The notes under the pieces: generated by a model
What the model was told of the DNA's origin: nothing
What the model saw: only the letters and a program-made list of their open reading frames with translations
Database searches by the model: none
Made by a program: the position numbers and the translations under genes
In this document: positions 37,565 through 47,890 of the stretch, one piece after another
How the letters are laid out: every line of letters starts with the position of its first letter
How positions within the stretch are numbered: position 1 is the first letter of the stretch
Assembly: GCF_004124235.1 (NCBI RefSeq)
Contig: NZ_CP032487.1
Span: 248,001 to 312,000, forward strand
DNA: 64,000 nucleotides
Reading direction: 5' to 3'
Source: Yersinia hibernica
GTDB taxonomy: Bacteria; Pseudomonadota; Gammaproteobacteria; Enterobacterales; Enterobacteriaceae

Positions 37565-38362
37565 ATGACAACACCTGCTCTATCTCATCCTTCCCTACTG
37601 CCACTGGATGGTGGTATTAACTTTCGTGATCTTGGTGGTAACGTTGTTGCCGATGGCCGACTTATCAAGCGCGGGCTATTATTTCGCTCGGGTTCACTTG
37701 ACCGTTTGAGTTCCAAAGATTGTCAGGTTCTTAGCGGTGGCTCGGTTGCTCAAATTCTAGATTATCGCGACGCAGATGAAGTTCAGGCCAAACCTGACAT
37801 TATTTGGCAGGGTGCCAGCTATCACAATATTCCAGCCAATCCGCTCAGCAGTGAAGTTAACGCCAATCTTGAGAAACTGACTAACGAGACGTTAGCGACA
37901 TTTGATGCCAGAGCCTTCATGCTAGAGCTTTATCGCCGCTTACCATTTAATAATCAGGCTTATAAGCAATTGGTCAGTTTGCTACATAATAGTGCTTCGC
38001 CAGAGCATGCCGCGGCTGGTGTAGTGCAGCACTGTGCTGTCGGAAAAGACCGCACCGGAGTGGGGTCGGCATTGGTACTGTTTGCTTTAGGGGCTGATGA
38101 AGCAACCGTCCTGGAAGATTACCTGCTAACTGAAACCACACTGGCACCTTTTCGTGAACATATGCTGGCTGAACTGGCGCTTAAATTAAATGAGCAAGCG
38201 CTAGGTCAATTTGCTTTTGTACTTTCGGCTCGAGAAGAGTTTATTCAAACCGCCCTGCGCAGTATTCAAGAGCGCTATGGTAGCCGTGAGCAATGGCTAC
38301 AGCAGGAATTTGGTCTTGGCAGCAGTGAGCGTGAAAAATTGCAGTCATATTTCTTGGAGTAA
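37565..38362 (+). CDS. Tyrosine-protein phosphatase, bacterial Y_phosphatase3 type
   Basis: 265-residue cytoplasmic protein with the Cys-based phosphatase loop HCAVGKDRTG (156-165; nucleophile Cys157, Arg163). The family opening motif INFRDLGG (18-25) is also present. The HCxxGKDRTG form is shared with dual protein- and lipid-phosphatases such as Listeria LipA, so the true substrate (phosphotyrosine or phosphoinositide) is open. No signal peptide or secretion motif is visible. It is flanked by its own terminator and is not found between udp and rmuC in E. coli. Confidence 0.85.
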   Translation: MTTPALSHPSLLPLDGGINFRDLGGNVVADGRLIKRGLLFRSGSLDRLSSKDCQVLSGGSVAQILDYRDADEVQAKPDIIWQGASYHNIPANPLSSEVNANLEKLTNETLATFDARAFMLELYRRLPFNNQAYKQLVSLLHNSASPEHAAAGVVQHCAVGKDRTGVGSALVLFALGADEATVLEDYLLTETTLAPFREHMLAELALKLNEQALGQFAFVLSAREEFIQTALRSIQERYGSREQWLQQEFGLGSSEREKLQSYFLE

Positions 38363-38403
38363 TGGCATACCAAGAGCCTACTTTTGTAATTTCTCATCTA
38401 TTG

Positions 38404-38425
38404 GGCCACCACTCGGTGGCTTTTT
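38404..38425 (+). terminator. Terminator after the phosphatase gene
   Basis: GCCACC / GGTGGC with loop ACTC followed by TTTTT, 42 bases after the stop codon. Confidence 0.9.
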
Positions 38426-38528
38426 CTAACCGCTTAATGATGCAAACTACCGCTTAACCAGTTCGCTGATATTTCTCTTAGGGCCAAGCGTATGTTAACG
38501 CCTGACAAATTCCCTGGAGAGAATGCTC

Positions 38529-40340
38529 ATGCAACATGCGATTACCTTTGTTATCGCCTCCGCGTGTATCCTTATGATCTGCTACCGTTTATACGGTATC
38601 TTTTTTGTTCGTAAGGTGCTGCGAGTCGATGACAGTGAAGTTACACCTTCCCACACCTTTGAAGATGGTAAAGATTACGTCCCAACTAAAAAATGGGTGA
38701 ACTTTGGTAGCCACTTCGCAGCTATTGCTGCTGCTGGCCCCTTGGTTGGCCCTGTATTGGCAGCACAATATGGCTATTTGCCCGGTTTCCTGTGGTTACT
38801 GATTGGCTGTGTTATCGGTGGTGCCGTGCATGACACCGTGGTTCTGTTCGCCTCAATGAAACATCAGGGTAAGTCCCTGTCTGAAGTGGCGAAATCAGAA
38901 CTTGGGCCAGTCGCGGGCTGGTGTACCGGTCTTGCTATGCTATTTATTATCACTATTACCATGGCTGGGCTGTCGATGGTGGTGGTACATGCCTTGGAGC
39001 GTAACCCTTGGGGTACTTTCGCGGTCTTCATGACAATCCCTATCGCAATTTGTGTTGGTTTATGGGAACGCATGACCGGCAGCATGAAAGGGGCTTCTTA
39101 TGTCGGTATCGCCGCCATTATGGTGTGTGTGTTTGTCGGCCCTTACATTGAAGGCACTTGGCTTGGTGAATGGCTAATGCTGAAAGCCGATACTGTTAGT
39201 ATTATTCTGCCAATGTATGCTTTCTTCGCGACGGCTTTGCCGGTCTGGATGCTGTTAACCCCCCGTGGCTATCTCTCCAGCTTTATGAAAATCGGCGTAT
39301 TTGGTGCACTGATTGTTGGTGTTGTATTTATTAACCCTGAAATTCAATTCCCAGCAGTAACACAGTTCATTCACGGCGGTGGCCCAGTTCTGGCCGGCCC
39401 TGTCTGGCCGTTTATCTCTATTACCATTGCTTGTGGTGCTATTTCTGGTTTCCATGCCTTTATCGGCTCAGGTACTACACCAAAACAGATTGATAAATGG
39501 AGTGATATCTTACCTGTCGGGTTTGGAGCAATGCTGGCCGAATGTATGGTTGGGGTAATGGCCCTGATCGCGGCAACTTCCCTGCATCCTGCTGACTATT
39601 TTGCAATCAACTCTTCGGCGGAGGCCTGGAGTGTGCTGGGTATGGAAGTGGTTAACCTACCAAAACTGAGTCAGGAAATTGGCTTAGATTTGTATGGCCG
39701 CACCGGTGGCGCTGTTACCTTAGCTGTAGGTATGACAGATATCTTCATTCGAGTGCCGTGGTTTAGTAGTTTAGCCGCTTACTTCTTCCAGTTTGTCGTA
39801 ATGTTTGAAGCTGTATTTATCCTGACAGCAGTTGACTCTGGTACCCGTGTTGCTCGCTACCTGCTACAAGATTTCTTGGGCGATATCTGGGCGCCATTGA
39901 AGCGCACTGATTGGTTGCCTGGTACATTAGCGTGTAGTGTTATTGCTTGTGCGCTGTGGGGTTACCTCCTTAACTCCGGTGATATCAACTCGGTTTGGGC
40001 GCTATTCGGCGTATCAAACCAGTTAATGGCTTCTGTGGGGTTAATCATTGGTGCCACTATCATCCTGCGTTTGGCGACCAAACGGGTTTACATGCTGACT
40101 TGTGTGATTCCACTGGCTTACTTGTTTGTCACTGTAAACTATGCGGGTTATTGGATGATTACCCATGTGTACTTCAATGCAGCAGCGAAAGGTTACAACC
40201 TGTTCAATGGTATTATCTCTATCATCATGATGACATTGGGCGTCATTATCCTAATATCAGCACTGAAAAAATGGCGTGAACTGTGGATACGCAGAGCAGC
40301 TGAGATGGCTAGTAATAAAGTGGCCACTGCCAACGCCTGA
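38529..40340 (+). CDS. Carbon-starvation CstA-family permease, short form
   Basis: Inner-membrane protein of 603 residues with about 15 hydrophobic spans, in the CstA family (peptide and pyruvate uptake in E. coli CstA and BtsT). The start is the ATG at 38529, 9 bases after GGAG; the ATG at 38523 is too near that site. Family segments include HFAAIAAAGPLVGPVLAAQYG, GGAVHDTVVLFASMKHQGKSL, FHAFIGSGTTPKQID and DSGTRVARYLLQD. It is about 100 residues shorter than CstA (701) and BtsT (716). The substrate is unknown; pyruvate or peptides are possible. Confidence 0.85.
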   Translation: MQHAITFVIASACILMICYRLYGIFFVRKVLRVDDSEVTPSHTFEDGKDYVPTKKWVNFGSHFAAIAAAGPLVGPVLAAQYGYLPGFLWLLIGCVIGGAVHDTVVLFASMKHQGKSLSEVAKSELGPVAGWCTGLAMLFIITITMAGLSMVVVHALERNPWGTFAVFMTIPIAICVGLWERMTGSMKGASYVGIAAIMVCVFVGPYIEGTWLGEWLMLKADTVSIILPMYAFFATALPVWMLLTPRGYLSSFMKIGVFGALIVGVVFINPEIQFPAVTQFIHGGGPVLAGPVWPFISITIACGAISGFHAFIGSGTTPKQIDKWSDILPVGFGAMLAECMVGVMALIAATSLHPADYFAINSSAEAWSVLGMEVVNLPKLSQEIGLDLYGRTGGAVTLAVGMTDIFIRVPWFSSLAAYFFQFVVMFEAVFILTAVDSGTRVARYLLQDFLGDIWAPLKRTDWLPGTLACSVIACALWGYLLNSGDINSVWALFGVSNQLMASVGLIIGATIILRLATKRVYMLTCVIPLAYLFVTVNYAGYWMITHVYFNAAAKGYNLFNGIISIIMMTLGVIILISALKKWRELWIRRAAEMASNKVATANA

Positions 40341-40378
40341 TATCATTGATATTCTGAATTCATTGGTTTATCCCTGAT

Positions 40379-40411
40379 AAACGGTCGGAATCTTCCGGCC
40401 GTTTATTTTTT
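40379..40411 (+). terminator. Terminator after the CstA-family gene
   Basis: AAACGGTCGGAA / TTCCGGCCGTTT with a two-base apex and an A-T-rich tail ATTTTTT. It begins 38 bases after the stop codon. Confidence 0.9.
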
Positions 40412-40471
40412 GTTAAGCAAACATGCCGACATTTTGAGTATGCTAATGGCAATTTTGTTAATAACAGGGAA

Positions 40472-41008
40472 ATGCCTGTGACCCTAAATGATGTCATTAC
40501 TACAGTTACCGATTTTGTTTGCGAACATGAAACGTGGGCAATGCCTATCGTATTCATTCTTGCTTTTGGTGAGTCGCTCGCCTTTCTTTCCTTGTTATTG
40601 CCTGCAACAGTGATTTTGCTTGGATTGGGCGCATTAATAGGTGAAAGCGGTATTTCTTTCTGGCCGATATGGGCCGCTGCTGTTGCAGGGGCTTTCTTTG
40701 GCGACTGGATCTCCTATTGGATTGGCGATCATTACAAAGATCGCGTCGGTACCCTGTGGCCACTTTCCCGCAACCCCCAAATTCTTGCCCGCGGCCATGC
40801 TTTTTTCGAGCGCTGGGGGTTCTTTGGTGCATTTATTGGCCGTTTCTTTGGCCCACTGCGCGCAGCCGTGCCCTTGGTCGCTGGGATTTGCGCTATGCCA
40901 AAGTTCTATTTCCAATTGGCTAATATCACCTCCGCTATCATTTGGGCATTCGGCATTCTAGCTCCGGGTGCTTTTGGTATTCAGTGGCTTTCTCACTGGA
41001 TAGATTAA
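40472..41008 (+). CDS. DedA-family membrane protein
   Basis: 178-residue inner-membrane protein of the DedA/VTT (SNARE-associated) family, involved in membrane lipid and proton-motive-force homeostasis and, in recent work on the family, undecaprenyl- or phospholipid flipping. Marks are ESLAFLSLLLPATVILLGLG, GDWISYWIGDHYKDR and the FxGRFxGPxR motif FIGRFFGPLRAAVPLVAG. The AGGGA ribosome site lies one base from the ATG at 40472; the GTG at 40478 is better spaced and may be the real start. It is shorter than YqjA or YghB (about 220). Confidence 0.85.
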   Translation: MPVTLNDVITTVTDFVCEHETWAMPIVFILAFGESLAFLSLLLPATVILLGLGALIGESGISFWPIWAAAVAGAFFGDWISYWIGDHYKDRVGTLWPLSRNPQILARGHAFFERWGFFGAFIGRFFGPLRAAVPLVAGICAMPKFYFQLANITSAIIWAFGILAPGAFGIQWLSHWID

Positions 41009-41208
41009 CGCAGCCTGGACTCTGCAATAGGGCTCATATTTGTGGCTGACAGTTTTAACGCATTTCTAGGCGGCAAAGTAAGTGGTTTTTTATCTGTTTA
41101 TTATCTATGCGTACGGCTTCGCAATATGGCATGTAACGGAAAAACACTCTGGACATCCATACAGTATCCCCTTACCTTGACTGACAATAGGTTAATGAGG
41201 AGATAACC

Positions 41209-42735
41209 GTGGATATCAGTTTATTTTATGGGCTGGGAGGCTGCCTACTAGGTGGGCTCATTGGTTGGCTGATGGGCTGCTTGTATCAGCAGCGAAATAA
41301 AGCGCAGCAAGATATTGACCGGCGGTTACTGGAACAGGCGTTACAGCAGTCTCAGCAAAATACCTTGGAATTACAGGCTCTTTTACAACGTAATGAACAG
41401 CAATCACGACAAGATGAGTTAGAGCTACGCAATTTGCACAGTCAGTTGGCGGCAAATGCTGAAAAACTGCAGCAGTTGGCTCATTGGCGTAATGAATGTG
41501 AGCAGCTCAATCAAGAGTTAAGAGCTCAACGAGAAGTGAATAGTGCGCAAGAAGCAGAGCTGCGCGAGGTCACGATTCGCTTAGAAGAAACTCGACTGAC
41601 TGCAGAAGAAAAGCAACGTTTACTTCTCAATAGCGAACAGCGGCTCACCACTCAATTCGAGAATTTGGCAAATCGCATCTTTGAACAAACTGGTCGTCGA
41701 GCAGACGAACAAAATAAACAAAGTCTGGATAGTTTATTGTTACCTTTACGGGAGCAGTTGGATGGTTTTCGAAGGCAGGTTCAGGATAGCTTTGGGCAAG
41801 AGTCCCGTGAACGTCATACTCTGACCCATGAAATCCGCAGTTTACAGCAGCTTAATGCGCAAATGGCGAGGGAAGCTCTAAACCTGACTAAAGCCCTCAA
41901 AGGCGATAATAAAACCCAGGGGAACTGGGGAGAAGTCGTGTTAGCGAAAGTGCTTGAAGCTTCAGGGCTGCGCGAGGGTTATGAGTATCAAACCCAAGTT
42001 AGCGTAAAAATTGACAGTCATAGCCGTATGCAGCCGGATGTTATTGTGCGCTTACCGCAGGGCAAAGATGTCGTTATTGACGCAAAAATGTCGTTGGTGG
42101 CTTATGAACGCTATTTTAATAGTGAAGATGATATTGAACGCGAAGCGGCATTAAGTGAACATTTGTCATCATTACGCGCTCATGTCAGGATGCTGGGCCG
42201 CAAAGATTACCAGCAACTTCCTGGTTTACGCTCACTTGACTATGTATTGATGTTTATCCCGGTTGAGCCTGCATTTTTGGTCGCTATTGACCGTCAGCCA
42301 GAATTGATCAGCGAAGCGCTACAACACAATATTATGTTGGTCAGCCCAACAACATTGCTGGTGGCTTTACGTACTATTACTAACTTATGGCGTTACGAGC
42401 ACCAAAGCCAAAATGCGCAGCGTATAGCGGAGAAAGCCGCCAAGCTTTATGACAAATTACGTTTATTTGTTGATGATATGGAATCATTGGGGCAAAGCCT
42501 CGATAAAGCACAGCTAAGTTATCGTCAGGCAATGAACAAACTGGCGCAAGGCCGTGGTAATCTGATTGGGCAAGTTGAAGGTTTTCGCACTCTGGGGGTC
42601 GAGGTAAAACGACCTATTAGTCCAATATTGGCGGAGAAAGCCAGTATGGAGGAAAGCCCGGAGAGTGATTTAGCGCTATCCGATGATGCAGAGTCTGAGA
42701 TGCATGATTCTGCACCGCTGAAGTATCAGGGTTAG
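41209..42735 (+). CDS. rmuC: DNA recombination protein RmuC
   Basis: 508-residue protein (E. coli 475) with an N-terminal membrane segment (about 4-26), a long Gln- and Glu-rich coiled coil (about 30-190) and the RmuC nuclease-like domain. The domain holds GNWGEVVLAKVLEASGL, QPDVIVRLPQGKDVVIDAKMSL and LVALRTITNLWRYE. In E. coli loss of RmuC raises inversion at short inverted repeats. The DVVIDAKMS segment has the acidic-Lys pattern of PD-(D/E)XK enzymes. Directly precedes ubiE as in E. coli. Confidence 0.95.
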   Translation: MDISLFYGLGGCLLGGLIGWLMGCLYQQRNKAQQDIDRRLLEQALQQSQQNTLELQALLQRNEQQSRQDELELRNLHSQLAANAEKLQQLAHWRNECEQLNQELRAQREVNSAQEAELREVTIRLEETRLTAEEKQRLLLNSEQRLTTQFENLANRIFEQTGRRADEQNKQSLDSLLLPLREQLDGFRRQVQDSFGQESRERHTLTHEIRSLQQLNAQMAREALNLTKALKGDNKTQGNWGEVVLAKVLEASGLREGYEYQTQVSVKIDSHSRMQPDVIVRLPQGKDVVIDAKMSLVAYERYFNSEDDIEREAALSEHLSSLRAHVRMLGRKDYQQLPGLRSLDYVLMFIPVEPAFLVAIDRQPELISEALQHNIMLVSPTTLLVALRTITNLWRYEHQSQNAQRIAEKAAKLYDKLRLFVDDMESLGQSLDKAQLSYRQAMNKLAQGRGNLIGQVEGFRTLGVEVKRPISPILAEKASMEESPESDLALSDDAESEMHDSAPLKYQG

Positions 42736-42868
42736 TTGCATGTTCCTCTTCTGTATGATGTTGAGAAAGCTGCGATTAAGCAGTTGCCTTAATACCAGGT
42801 GAGGTGGGGCTTTCATCGGAGTTCTGGTACAATTCCTCGAAAGATTGACTGAAAAGCAGGCATAGAAA

Positions 42869-43624
42869 ATGGTAGATCAGGAGAAGGAAACCACTCATTT
42901 CGGTTTTCGCACCGTAGCCAAAGAACAAAAAGAAGGCATGGTGGCAGAAGTTTTTCATTCCGTAGCCGCTAAATACGATCTGATGAATGACCTTATGTCG
43001 TTCGGTGTTCATCGTATTTGGAAGCGTTTTACCATTGACTGTAGCGGTGTTCGGCGCGGTCAAAGGGTATTGGATCTAGCTGGTGGTACCGGAGATTTAA
43101 CAGCTAAGTTCTCTCGCCTGGTAGGTGAGCAGGGTGAGGTAGTTCTGGCTGATATCAATGAATCAATGTTGCGTATGGGGCGTGAAAAACTACGCGATAA
43201 AGGTATTGTAGGTAATGTTAGCTACGTACAGGCAAATGCTGAAGCTTTACCATTCCCTGATAATTACTTTGATTGCATTACTATTTCATTCGGTTTGAGA
43301 AATGTAACTGAAAAAGAAAAGGCGTTACGCTCGATGTTTCGAGTACTAAAACCGGGTGGACGTTTATTGGTTCTTGAGTTCTCTAAGCCACTGCTAGAAC
43401 CTTTAAGCAAAGCCTATGATGCATACTCTTTCCATATTTTGCCTAAAATTGGTGAACTTGTGGCACAGGACTCTGAAAGCTACCGTTATTTGGCGGAGTC
43501 TATTAGGATGCATCCGGATCAAGAAACATTGAAAGGCATGATGATAGATGCAGGATTTGAGAACGTAACCTATTCCAATTTAACCGGTGGCATTGTTGCG
43601 TTACATCGGGGTTTCAAGTTTTAA
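42869..43624 (+). CDS. ubiE: C-methyltransferase UbiE (ubiquinone and menaquinone)
   Basis: SAM-dependent C-methylation of 2-polyprenyl-6-methoxy-1,4-benzoquinol and of demethylmenaquinol, 251 residues as in E. coli. SAM motif [17 protein letters not shown] and the second signature [26 protein letters not shown] are visible. First gene of ubiE-ubiJ-ubiB. Confidence 0.98.
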   Translation: MVDQEKETTHFGFRTVAKEQKEGMVAEVFHSVAAKYDLMNDLMSFGVHRIWKRFTIDCSGVRRGQRVLDLAGGTGDLTAKFSRLVGEQGEVVLADINESMLRMGREKLRDKGIVGNVSYVQANAEALPFPDNYFDCITISFGLRNVTEKEKALRSMFRVLKPGGRLLVLEFSKPLLEPLSKAYDAYSFHILPKIGELVAQDSESYRYLAESIRMHPDQETLKGMMIDAGFENVTYSNLTGGIVALHRGFKF

Positions 43625-43637
43625 CAGGAATAGGATT

Positions 43638-44291
43638 ATGCCGCTAAAATCACTGATATTTAAATCCTTGCCACTGAAACCAGCGTTGCTATCGCCGCTA
43701 ATAACAGCCGCTATAGAAACATCACTAAATAGCGTGCTCTTTCGCGATAACAGCCTGAAATCTGCACGTTTACGCTTAACGGGGAAAGTCCTGCGTATCG
43801 AATTACGTGAGATGAATTTTCCGCTGTTATTAGTATTTAGTGAGCGGCAGGTTGATGTTTTAAGCCAATGGGATGGTGATGCGGACTGCATAGTGAAAAC
43901 GGATATTACTGTGCTGGTAAAGTTGCGAGACCGCCAACAATTATCGCCTTTGATGCGCAGCGGTGAACTGGCCGTAGAAGGTGATATTCAGGTGGTTCAA
44001 CAGCTTGTCACTTTATTGGATCTTGCCGAGTGGGAACCTGCTGAATGGCTGGCTCCCTATATTGGTGATGTCGCTGCGGAAACTATTGGGCAGGCAGTAC
44101 ATAAAAGTAGCCGTTTTCTCAGTAAGCAATTGCAACAGCAGCAACTTTACTTGGCTGAAGCAATAACCGAAGAATGGCAAATGGCCCCAGCACCGCTAGA
44201 AGTGGTGTGGTTTAACGAAGAGGTTGATGCTACTGCTCGTGCAACCGAGGCTTTGAGTGCCAGGTTGGCAACCATGGAGACAAAACAATGA
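43638..44291 (+). CDS. ubiJ: Ubiquinone assembly factor UbiJ (SCP2 domain)
   Basis: Lipid-binding accessory factor of aerobic ubiquinone synthesis (formerly YigP), 217 residues (E. coli 201). The start is ATG 43638 ([12 protein letters not shown]), preceded by AGGAATAGGA; the longer frame begins inside ubiE. The N-terminal two thirds form an SCP2 sterol-carrier-like domain, and the tail is helical and Gln-rich. It overlaps ubiB by 4 bases (ATGA). Confidence 0.92.
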   Translation: MPLKSLIFKSLPLKPALLSPLITAAIETSLNSVLFRDNSLKSARLRLTGKVLRIELREMNFPLLLVFSERQVDVLSQWDGDADCIVKTDITVLVKLRDRQQLSPLMRSGELAVEGDIQVVQQLVTLLDLAEWEPAEWLAPYIGDVAAETIGQAVHKSSRFLSKQLQQQQLYLAEAITEEWQMAPAPLEVVWFNEEVDATARATEALSARLATMETKQ

Positions 44292-45919
44292 CGCCAGGAG
44301 AACTTCGGCGCCTGTATCTTATCATTCGGGTTTTTTTGAGTTATGGACTGGATGAGTTAATCCCGAAGATACGTTTGACATTGCCACTACGCATTGGTCG
44401 CCATCTATTTTTCTGGTTGCCTAATCGCCATAAAGATAAACCGTTGGGTGAGCGTTTACGCCTTGCTTTACAGGAGTTAGGGCCTGTCTGGATCAAATTT
44501 GGTCAGATGATGTCCACGCGCCGCGACCTCTTCCCGCCGGCAATTGCTGATCAGCTTGCGTTATTACAGGATAGAGTTGCTCCATTCGATGGTGCTTTGG
44601 CACGAAAGCATATTGAAATCGCAATGGGTGGGCCGTTAGAAACATGGTTTGATGATTTTGAGCAGAAAGCTCTAGCCTCTGCTTCTATTGCTCAGGTACA
44701 TACGGCGCGTTTAAAAGAGAATGGGCAAGAAGTCGTACTCAAAGTTATTCGGCCTGATATTTTGCCCATTATTAAAGCTGACGTACGTTTGATGTATCGT
44801 CTTGCTGGTTGGGTACCCAAGCTTTTACCTGATGGTCGCAGATTGCGTCCACGGGAAGTTGTACGTGAATATGAAAAAACACTGCTTGATGAGCTAAATT
44901 TGCTGCGCGAGGCTGCTAACGCTATCCAGTTGCGACGTAATTTTGAAGATAGCCCGATGCTGTATATTCCTGAAGTTTATTCTGATTATTGCCGTGAAAG
45001 TGTATTGGTGATGGAGCGAATTTACGGCATACCTGTATCTGATATTACCGCTTTGGAAGATCAAGGCACCAATATGAAGTTGCTGGCTGAGCGCGGGGTT
45101 CAAGTCTTTTTCACTCAGGTGTTTCGTGACAGTTTTTTCCACGCAGATATGCACCCTGGGAATATATTTGTTAGCTATGAACATCCTCACGACCCACTTT
45201 ATATCGGTATTGATTGCGGCATTGTCGGTTCACTGAATAAAGCGGATAAACGCTATCTGGCTGAAAATTTTATTGCTTTCTTTAATCGGGATTATCGGCG
45301 GGTTGCAGAGCTGCATGTCGATTCTGGCTGGGTTCCTCGTGATACTAATGTTGAGGATTTCGAGTTTGCTATCCGCACCGTCTGTGAGCCTATTTTTGAA
45401 AAACCACTGGCGGAAATATCCTTCGGACATGTGTTATTGAATCTTTTTAACACGGCACGCCGTTTTAATATGGAAGTACAGCCACAGCTGGTTCTCTTGC
45501 AGAAAACATTATTGTATGTTGAGGGGCTAGGGCGTCAACTCTATCCGCAGCTTGATCTCTGGACAACAGCTAAGCCATTCCTTGAGAGTTGGTTGCGAGA
45601 TCAAGTTGGTTTGCCTGCGGTTATCCGAGCATTGAAAGAGAAAGCACCATTCTGGGCTGAAAAGTTTCCAGAGTTACCAGAGCTGGTATATGACAGTTTG
45701 CAGCAGCACAAATTATTACAGCAAAGTGTCGATAAACTCACCACTCAGATGCAAGGCCAGCAGCGGCGTCAGGGTCAATCACGATATTTGTTCGGGGTTG
45801 GGGCTACACTATTAGTCAGTGGTACCATTTTATTCTTGGCTGATGCGGTAGAAATCTCAACAGGATTCATTATTGCTGGAGTATTGGCTTGGTTTATTGG
45901 TTGGCGGCGAACCAGTTAA
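44288..45919 (+). CDS. ubiB: Atypical kinase/ATPase UbiB
   Basis: ADCK-family protein required for ubiquinone synthesis, probably by ATP-driven extraction of hydrophobic intermediates, 543 residues (E. coli 546). The KxGQ motif lies in [16 protein letters not shown], the Ala-rich loop in [15 protein letters not shown], the catalytic loop in [13 protein letters not shown] and the metal site in GIDCGIVG. Two C-terminal membrane spans (about residues 495-540) anchor it. Confidence 0.97.
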   Translation: MTPGELRRLYLIIRVFLSYGLDELIPKIRLTLPLRIGRHLFFWLPNRHKDKPLGERLRLALQELGPVWIKFGQMMSTRRDLFPPAIADQLALLQDRVAPFDGALARKHIEIAMGGPLETWFDDFEQKALASASIAQVHTARLKENGQEVVLKVIRPDILPIIKADVRLMYRLAGWVPKLLPDGRRLRPREVVREYEKTLLDELNLLREAANAIQLRRNFEDSPMLYIPEVYSDYCRESVLVMERIYGIPVSDITALEDQGTNMKLLAERGVQVFFTQVFRDSFFHADMHPGNIFVSYEHPHDPLYIGIDCGIVGSLNKADKRYLAENFIAFFNRDYRRVAELHVDSGWVPRDTNVEDFEFAIRTVCEPIFEKPLAEISFGHVLLNLFNTARRFNMEVQPQLVLLQKTLLYVEGLGRQLYPQLDLWTTAKPFLESWLRDQVGLPAVIRALKEKAPFWAEKFPELPELVYDSLQQHKLLQQSVDKLTTQMQGQQRRQGQSRYLFGVGATLLVSGTILFLADAVEISTGFIIAGVLAWFIGWRRTS

Positions 45920-46071
45920 TATGCTTATTGCTGAAAGTCTCTGTGGATAATCTATTGTGCGGCTTATGAGTAATGTAAAAGGTATTCAAGAAGTCGCTTA
46001 TTTGTTCAAGAAGCTATGCGTTAGTTCAAAATGCGGTAAGTTAGATAGGTATTCACAGCGGTTATATGACG

Positions 46072-46077
46072 TATAAT
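46072..46077 (+). promoter_or_regulatory. Candidate -10 of the tatABC promoter
   Basis: A consensus TATAAT lies 43 bases before the tatA ATG in the 201-base gap after ubiB. The -35 region (near 46049) is a poor match, so this is a candidate only. Confidence 0.4.
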
Positions 46078-46120
46078 ACGACTTTCTGTGAAACAACCCT
46101 TGTATATAGAGGTGAATGTA

Positions 46121-46387
46121 ATGGGTGGTATAAGTATTTGGCAGCTATTAATCATTGCCGTAATCGTTGTCCTGTTGTTTGGTACTAACAAATTGCGCAC
46201 GCTAGGGTCAGATCTGGGGGCATCCATCAAGGGCTTTAAAAAAGCAATGGGTGATGAGCCACAAGCACCACCAACGGATGCTGATAAAACCAGCAACGAC
46301 GCTGATTTTGCAAAATCGATCGCTGAGAAACAGCAGCCGGTTGTTAAAGCTGAAGAGTCTAAGAGTCACGACAAAGAGCAGGGATAA
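46121..46387 (+). CDS. tatA: Twin-arginine translocase subunit TatA
   Basis: Pore-forming subunit of the Tat exporter for folded proteins, 88 residues (E. coli 89). The start is ATG 46121 ([20 protein letters not shown]) after GAGGTGA; the longer upstream frame is not conserved. One membrane helix (6-21), the FGTNKL hinge, an amphipathic helix ([20 protein letters not shown]) and an acidic tail follow. First gene of tatABC. Confidence 0.97.
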   Translation: MGGISIWQLLIIAVIVVLLFGTNKLRTLGSDLGASIKGFKKAMGDEPQAPPTDADKTSNDADFAKSIAEKQQPVVKAEESKSHDKEQG

Positions 46388-46390
46388 GCT

Positions 46391-47053
46391 GTGTTCGACA
46401 TCGGGTTTAGTGAACTGCTGCTGGTACTTGTGATCGGTCTGGTCGTCCTTGGGCCAGAACGGCTACCAGTGGCTGTAAGAACAGTCGCTGGTTGGATTCG
46501 TACATTGCGTTCACTTGCGGCCACTGTACAGAACGAATTAGCACAAGAGCTTAAGATACAAGAGTTGCAAGACAGCCTGAAAAAAGCAGAAGAGGCCGGT
46601 TTGCAGAACTTGACCCCTGAGTTGAAAGCCTCCATGGATGAACTCAAAGAGGCTGCGCAAGCGCTGAAGCGGTCTTATCATTCTGACATTGGCTCGGAAG
46701 CACCACACACGATCCACAACCCGCTAGTGACAGAACCGGAGGCGATTCATGATGGAGTGACGCCTGCTGAGTCCGCAACAAAGGCTCAAGCATCCCCTCA
46801 AGCGCCGAGCTCTAATATTGATAAAGCAGTGACTCCGGTAGTGGCCAAAACCACCTCGGATAGTGATGGAAAACCGGTGATTCAGGATGAGGCATTTTCA
46901 GTGTCTGGCTCTGTGTCTGTAGATAGAGAGCCGGTTCCTGTTATGAATGCTCCCGTGACTAAGGCACAAACTGCCACTGCTGACGACATCCATAGCACAG
47001 ATTCACTTCGTGCTGACCAACCTCGAACTCACCAACCTGGCGGCGATCGGTAA
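46391..47053 (+). CDS. tatB: Twin-arginine translocase subunit TatB
   Basis: Receptor-complex partner of TatC, 220 residues, about 50 more than E. coli TatB (171). The start codon is GTG, 3 bases after the tatA stop. The N-terminus [20 protein letters not shown] and the conserved GPERLP hinge are followed by a long amphipathic helix. The extra length lies in a low-complexity tail rich in Pro, Ser, Thr and Ala (about 100-220). Confidence 0.96.
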   Translation: MFDIGFSELLLVLVIGLVVLGPERLPVAVRTVAGWIRTLRSLAATVQNELAQELKIQELQDSLKKAEEAGLQNLTPELKASMDELKEAAQALKRSYHSDIGSEAPHTIHNPLVTEPEAIHDGVTPAESATKAQASPQAPSSNIDKAVTPVVAKTTSDSDGKPVIQDEAFSVSGSVSVDREPVPVMNAPVTKAQTATADDIHSTDSLRADQPRTHQPGGDR

Positions 47054-47055
47054 AC

Positions 47056-47835
47056 ATGGCTGTTGATGATACCCAACCTCTTATTACTCATTTAATAGAA
47101 TTGCGTAAGCGGCTATTGAATTGCATCATCACTATTTTAGTGGTTTTTTTCGTATTGGTTTTTTTTGCCAATGATATTTACCACCTGGTTTCAGCACCGT
47201 TGATCAAACAACTGCCTGTTGGCTCCAGTATGATCGCGACAGATGTCGCATCACCATTTTTTACCCCGATAAAATTGACCATGATGGTCTCGGTGTTTGT
47301 TTCAGCGCCGATGATCCTTTATCAGGTTTGGGCGTTTATCGCCCCTGCGCTGTACAAACATGAGCGCCGCTTGATGGTGCCACTGCTGATATCCAGCAGT
47401 TTCTTATTTTATCTGGGAATGGCCTTTGCTTACTTTGTGGTTTTCCCGTTGGCCTTTGGTTTTTTTGCCAAAACTGCGCCGGAAAGTGTGTTAATCGCAA
47501 CAGATATCACGAAGTACCTTGATTTCGTCATGGCACTTTTTATGGCTTTTGGTATTTCTTTCGAAGTCCCGATTGCGATAATTCTTCTGTGCTGGGCCGG
47601 GGTAACAACCCCTGAAGCATTGAAGAAAAAACGGCCTTATGTGTTTGTTGGCGCTTTTGTTGTGGGAATGCTGCTCACCCCACCTGATGTGTTGTCACAA
47701 ACATTATTAGCAATTCCGATGTATCTATTATTTGAAGTGGGTGTGTTCTTCGCCCGTTTTTACTCCGGTAAACAGCGCCGTACCGATACTGAGGAAGAGG
47801 ATGAAGAAGTCGATAGCCATCCGAAAGAACCTTAA
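47056..47835 (+). CDS. tatC: Twin-arginine translocase subunit TatC
   Basis: Recognises the twin-arginine signal with TatB, 259 residues (E. coli 258). Six membrane spans; the conserved N-terminal [11 protein letters not shown] contains the Glu needed for signal binding, and [23 protein letters not shown] is the family signature. The tail is acidic. Confidence 0.98.
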   Translation: MAVDDTQPLITHLIELRKRLLNCIITILVVFFVLVFFANDIYHLVSAPLIKQLPVGSSMIATDVASPFFTPIKLTMMVSVFVSAPMILYQVWAFIAPALYKHERRLMVPLLISSSFLFYLGMAFAYFVVFPLAFGFFAKTAPESVLIATDITKYLDFVMALFMAFGISFEVPIAIILLCWAGVTTPEALKKKRPYVFVGAFVVGMLLTPPDVLSQTLLAIPMYLLFEVGVFFARFYSGKQRRTDTEEEDEEVDSHPKEP

Positions 47836-47854
47836 ATTTCTGCTTTGATATTCT

Positions 47855-47881
47855 AGCCGCCCTCTGGGCGGCTTCTGTTTT
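47855..47881 (+). terminator. Hairpin between tatC and tatD
   Basis: GCCGCCC / GGGCGGC with a 3-base loop followed by TTCTGTTTT. It ends about 10 bases before the tatD ATG, so it may only partly block read-through and separate tatD expression from tatABC. Confidence 0.75.
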
Positions 47882-47890
47882 GGAACATCT

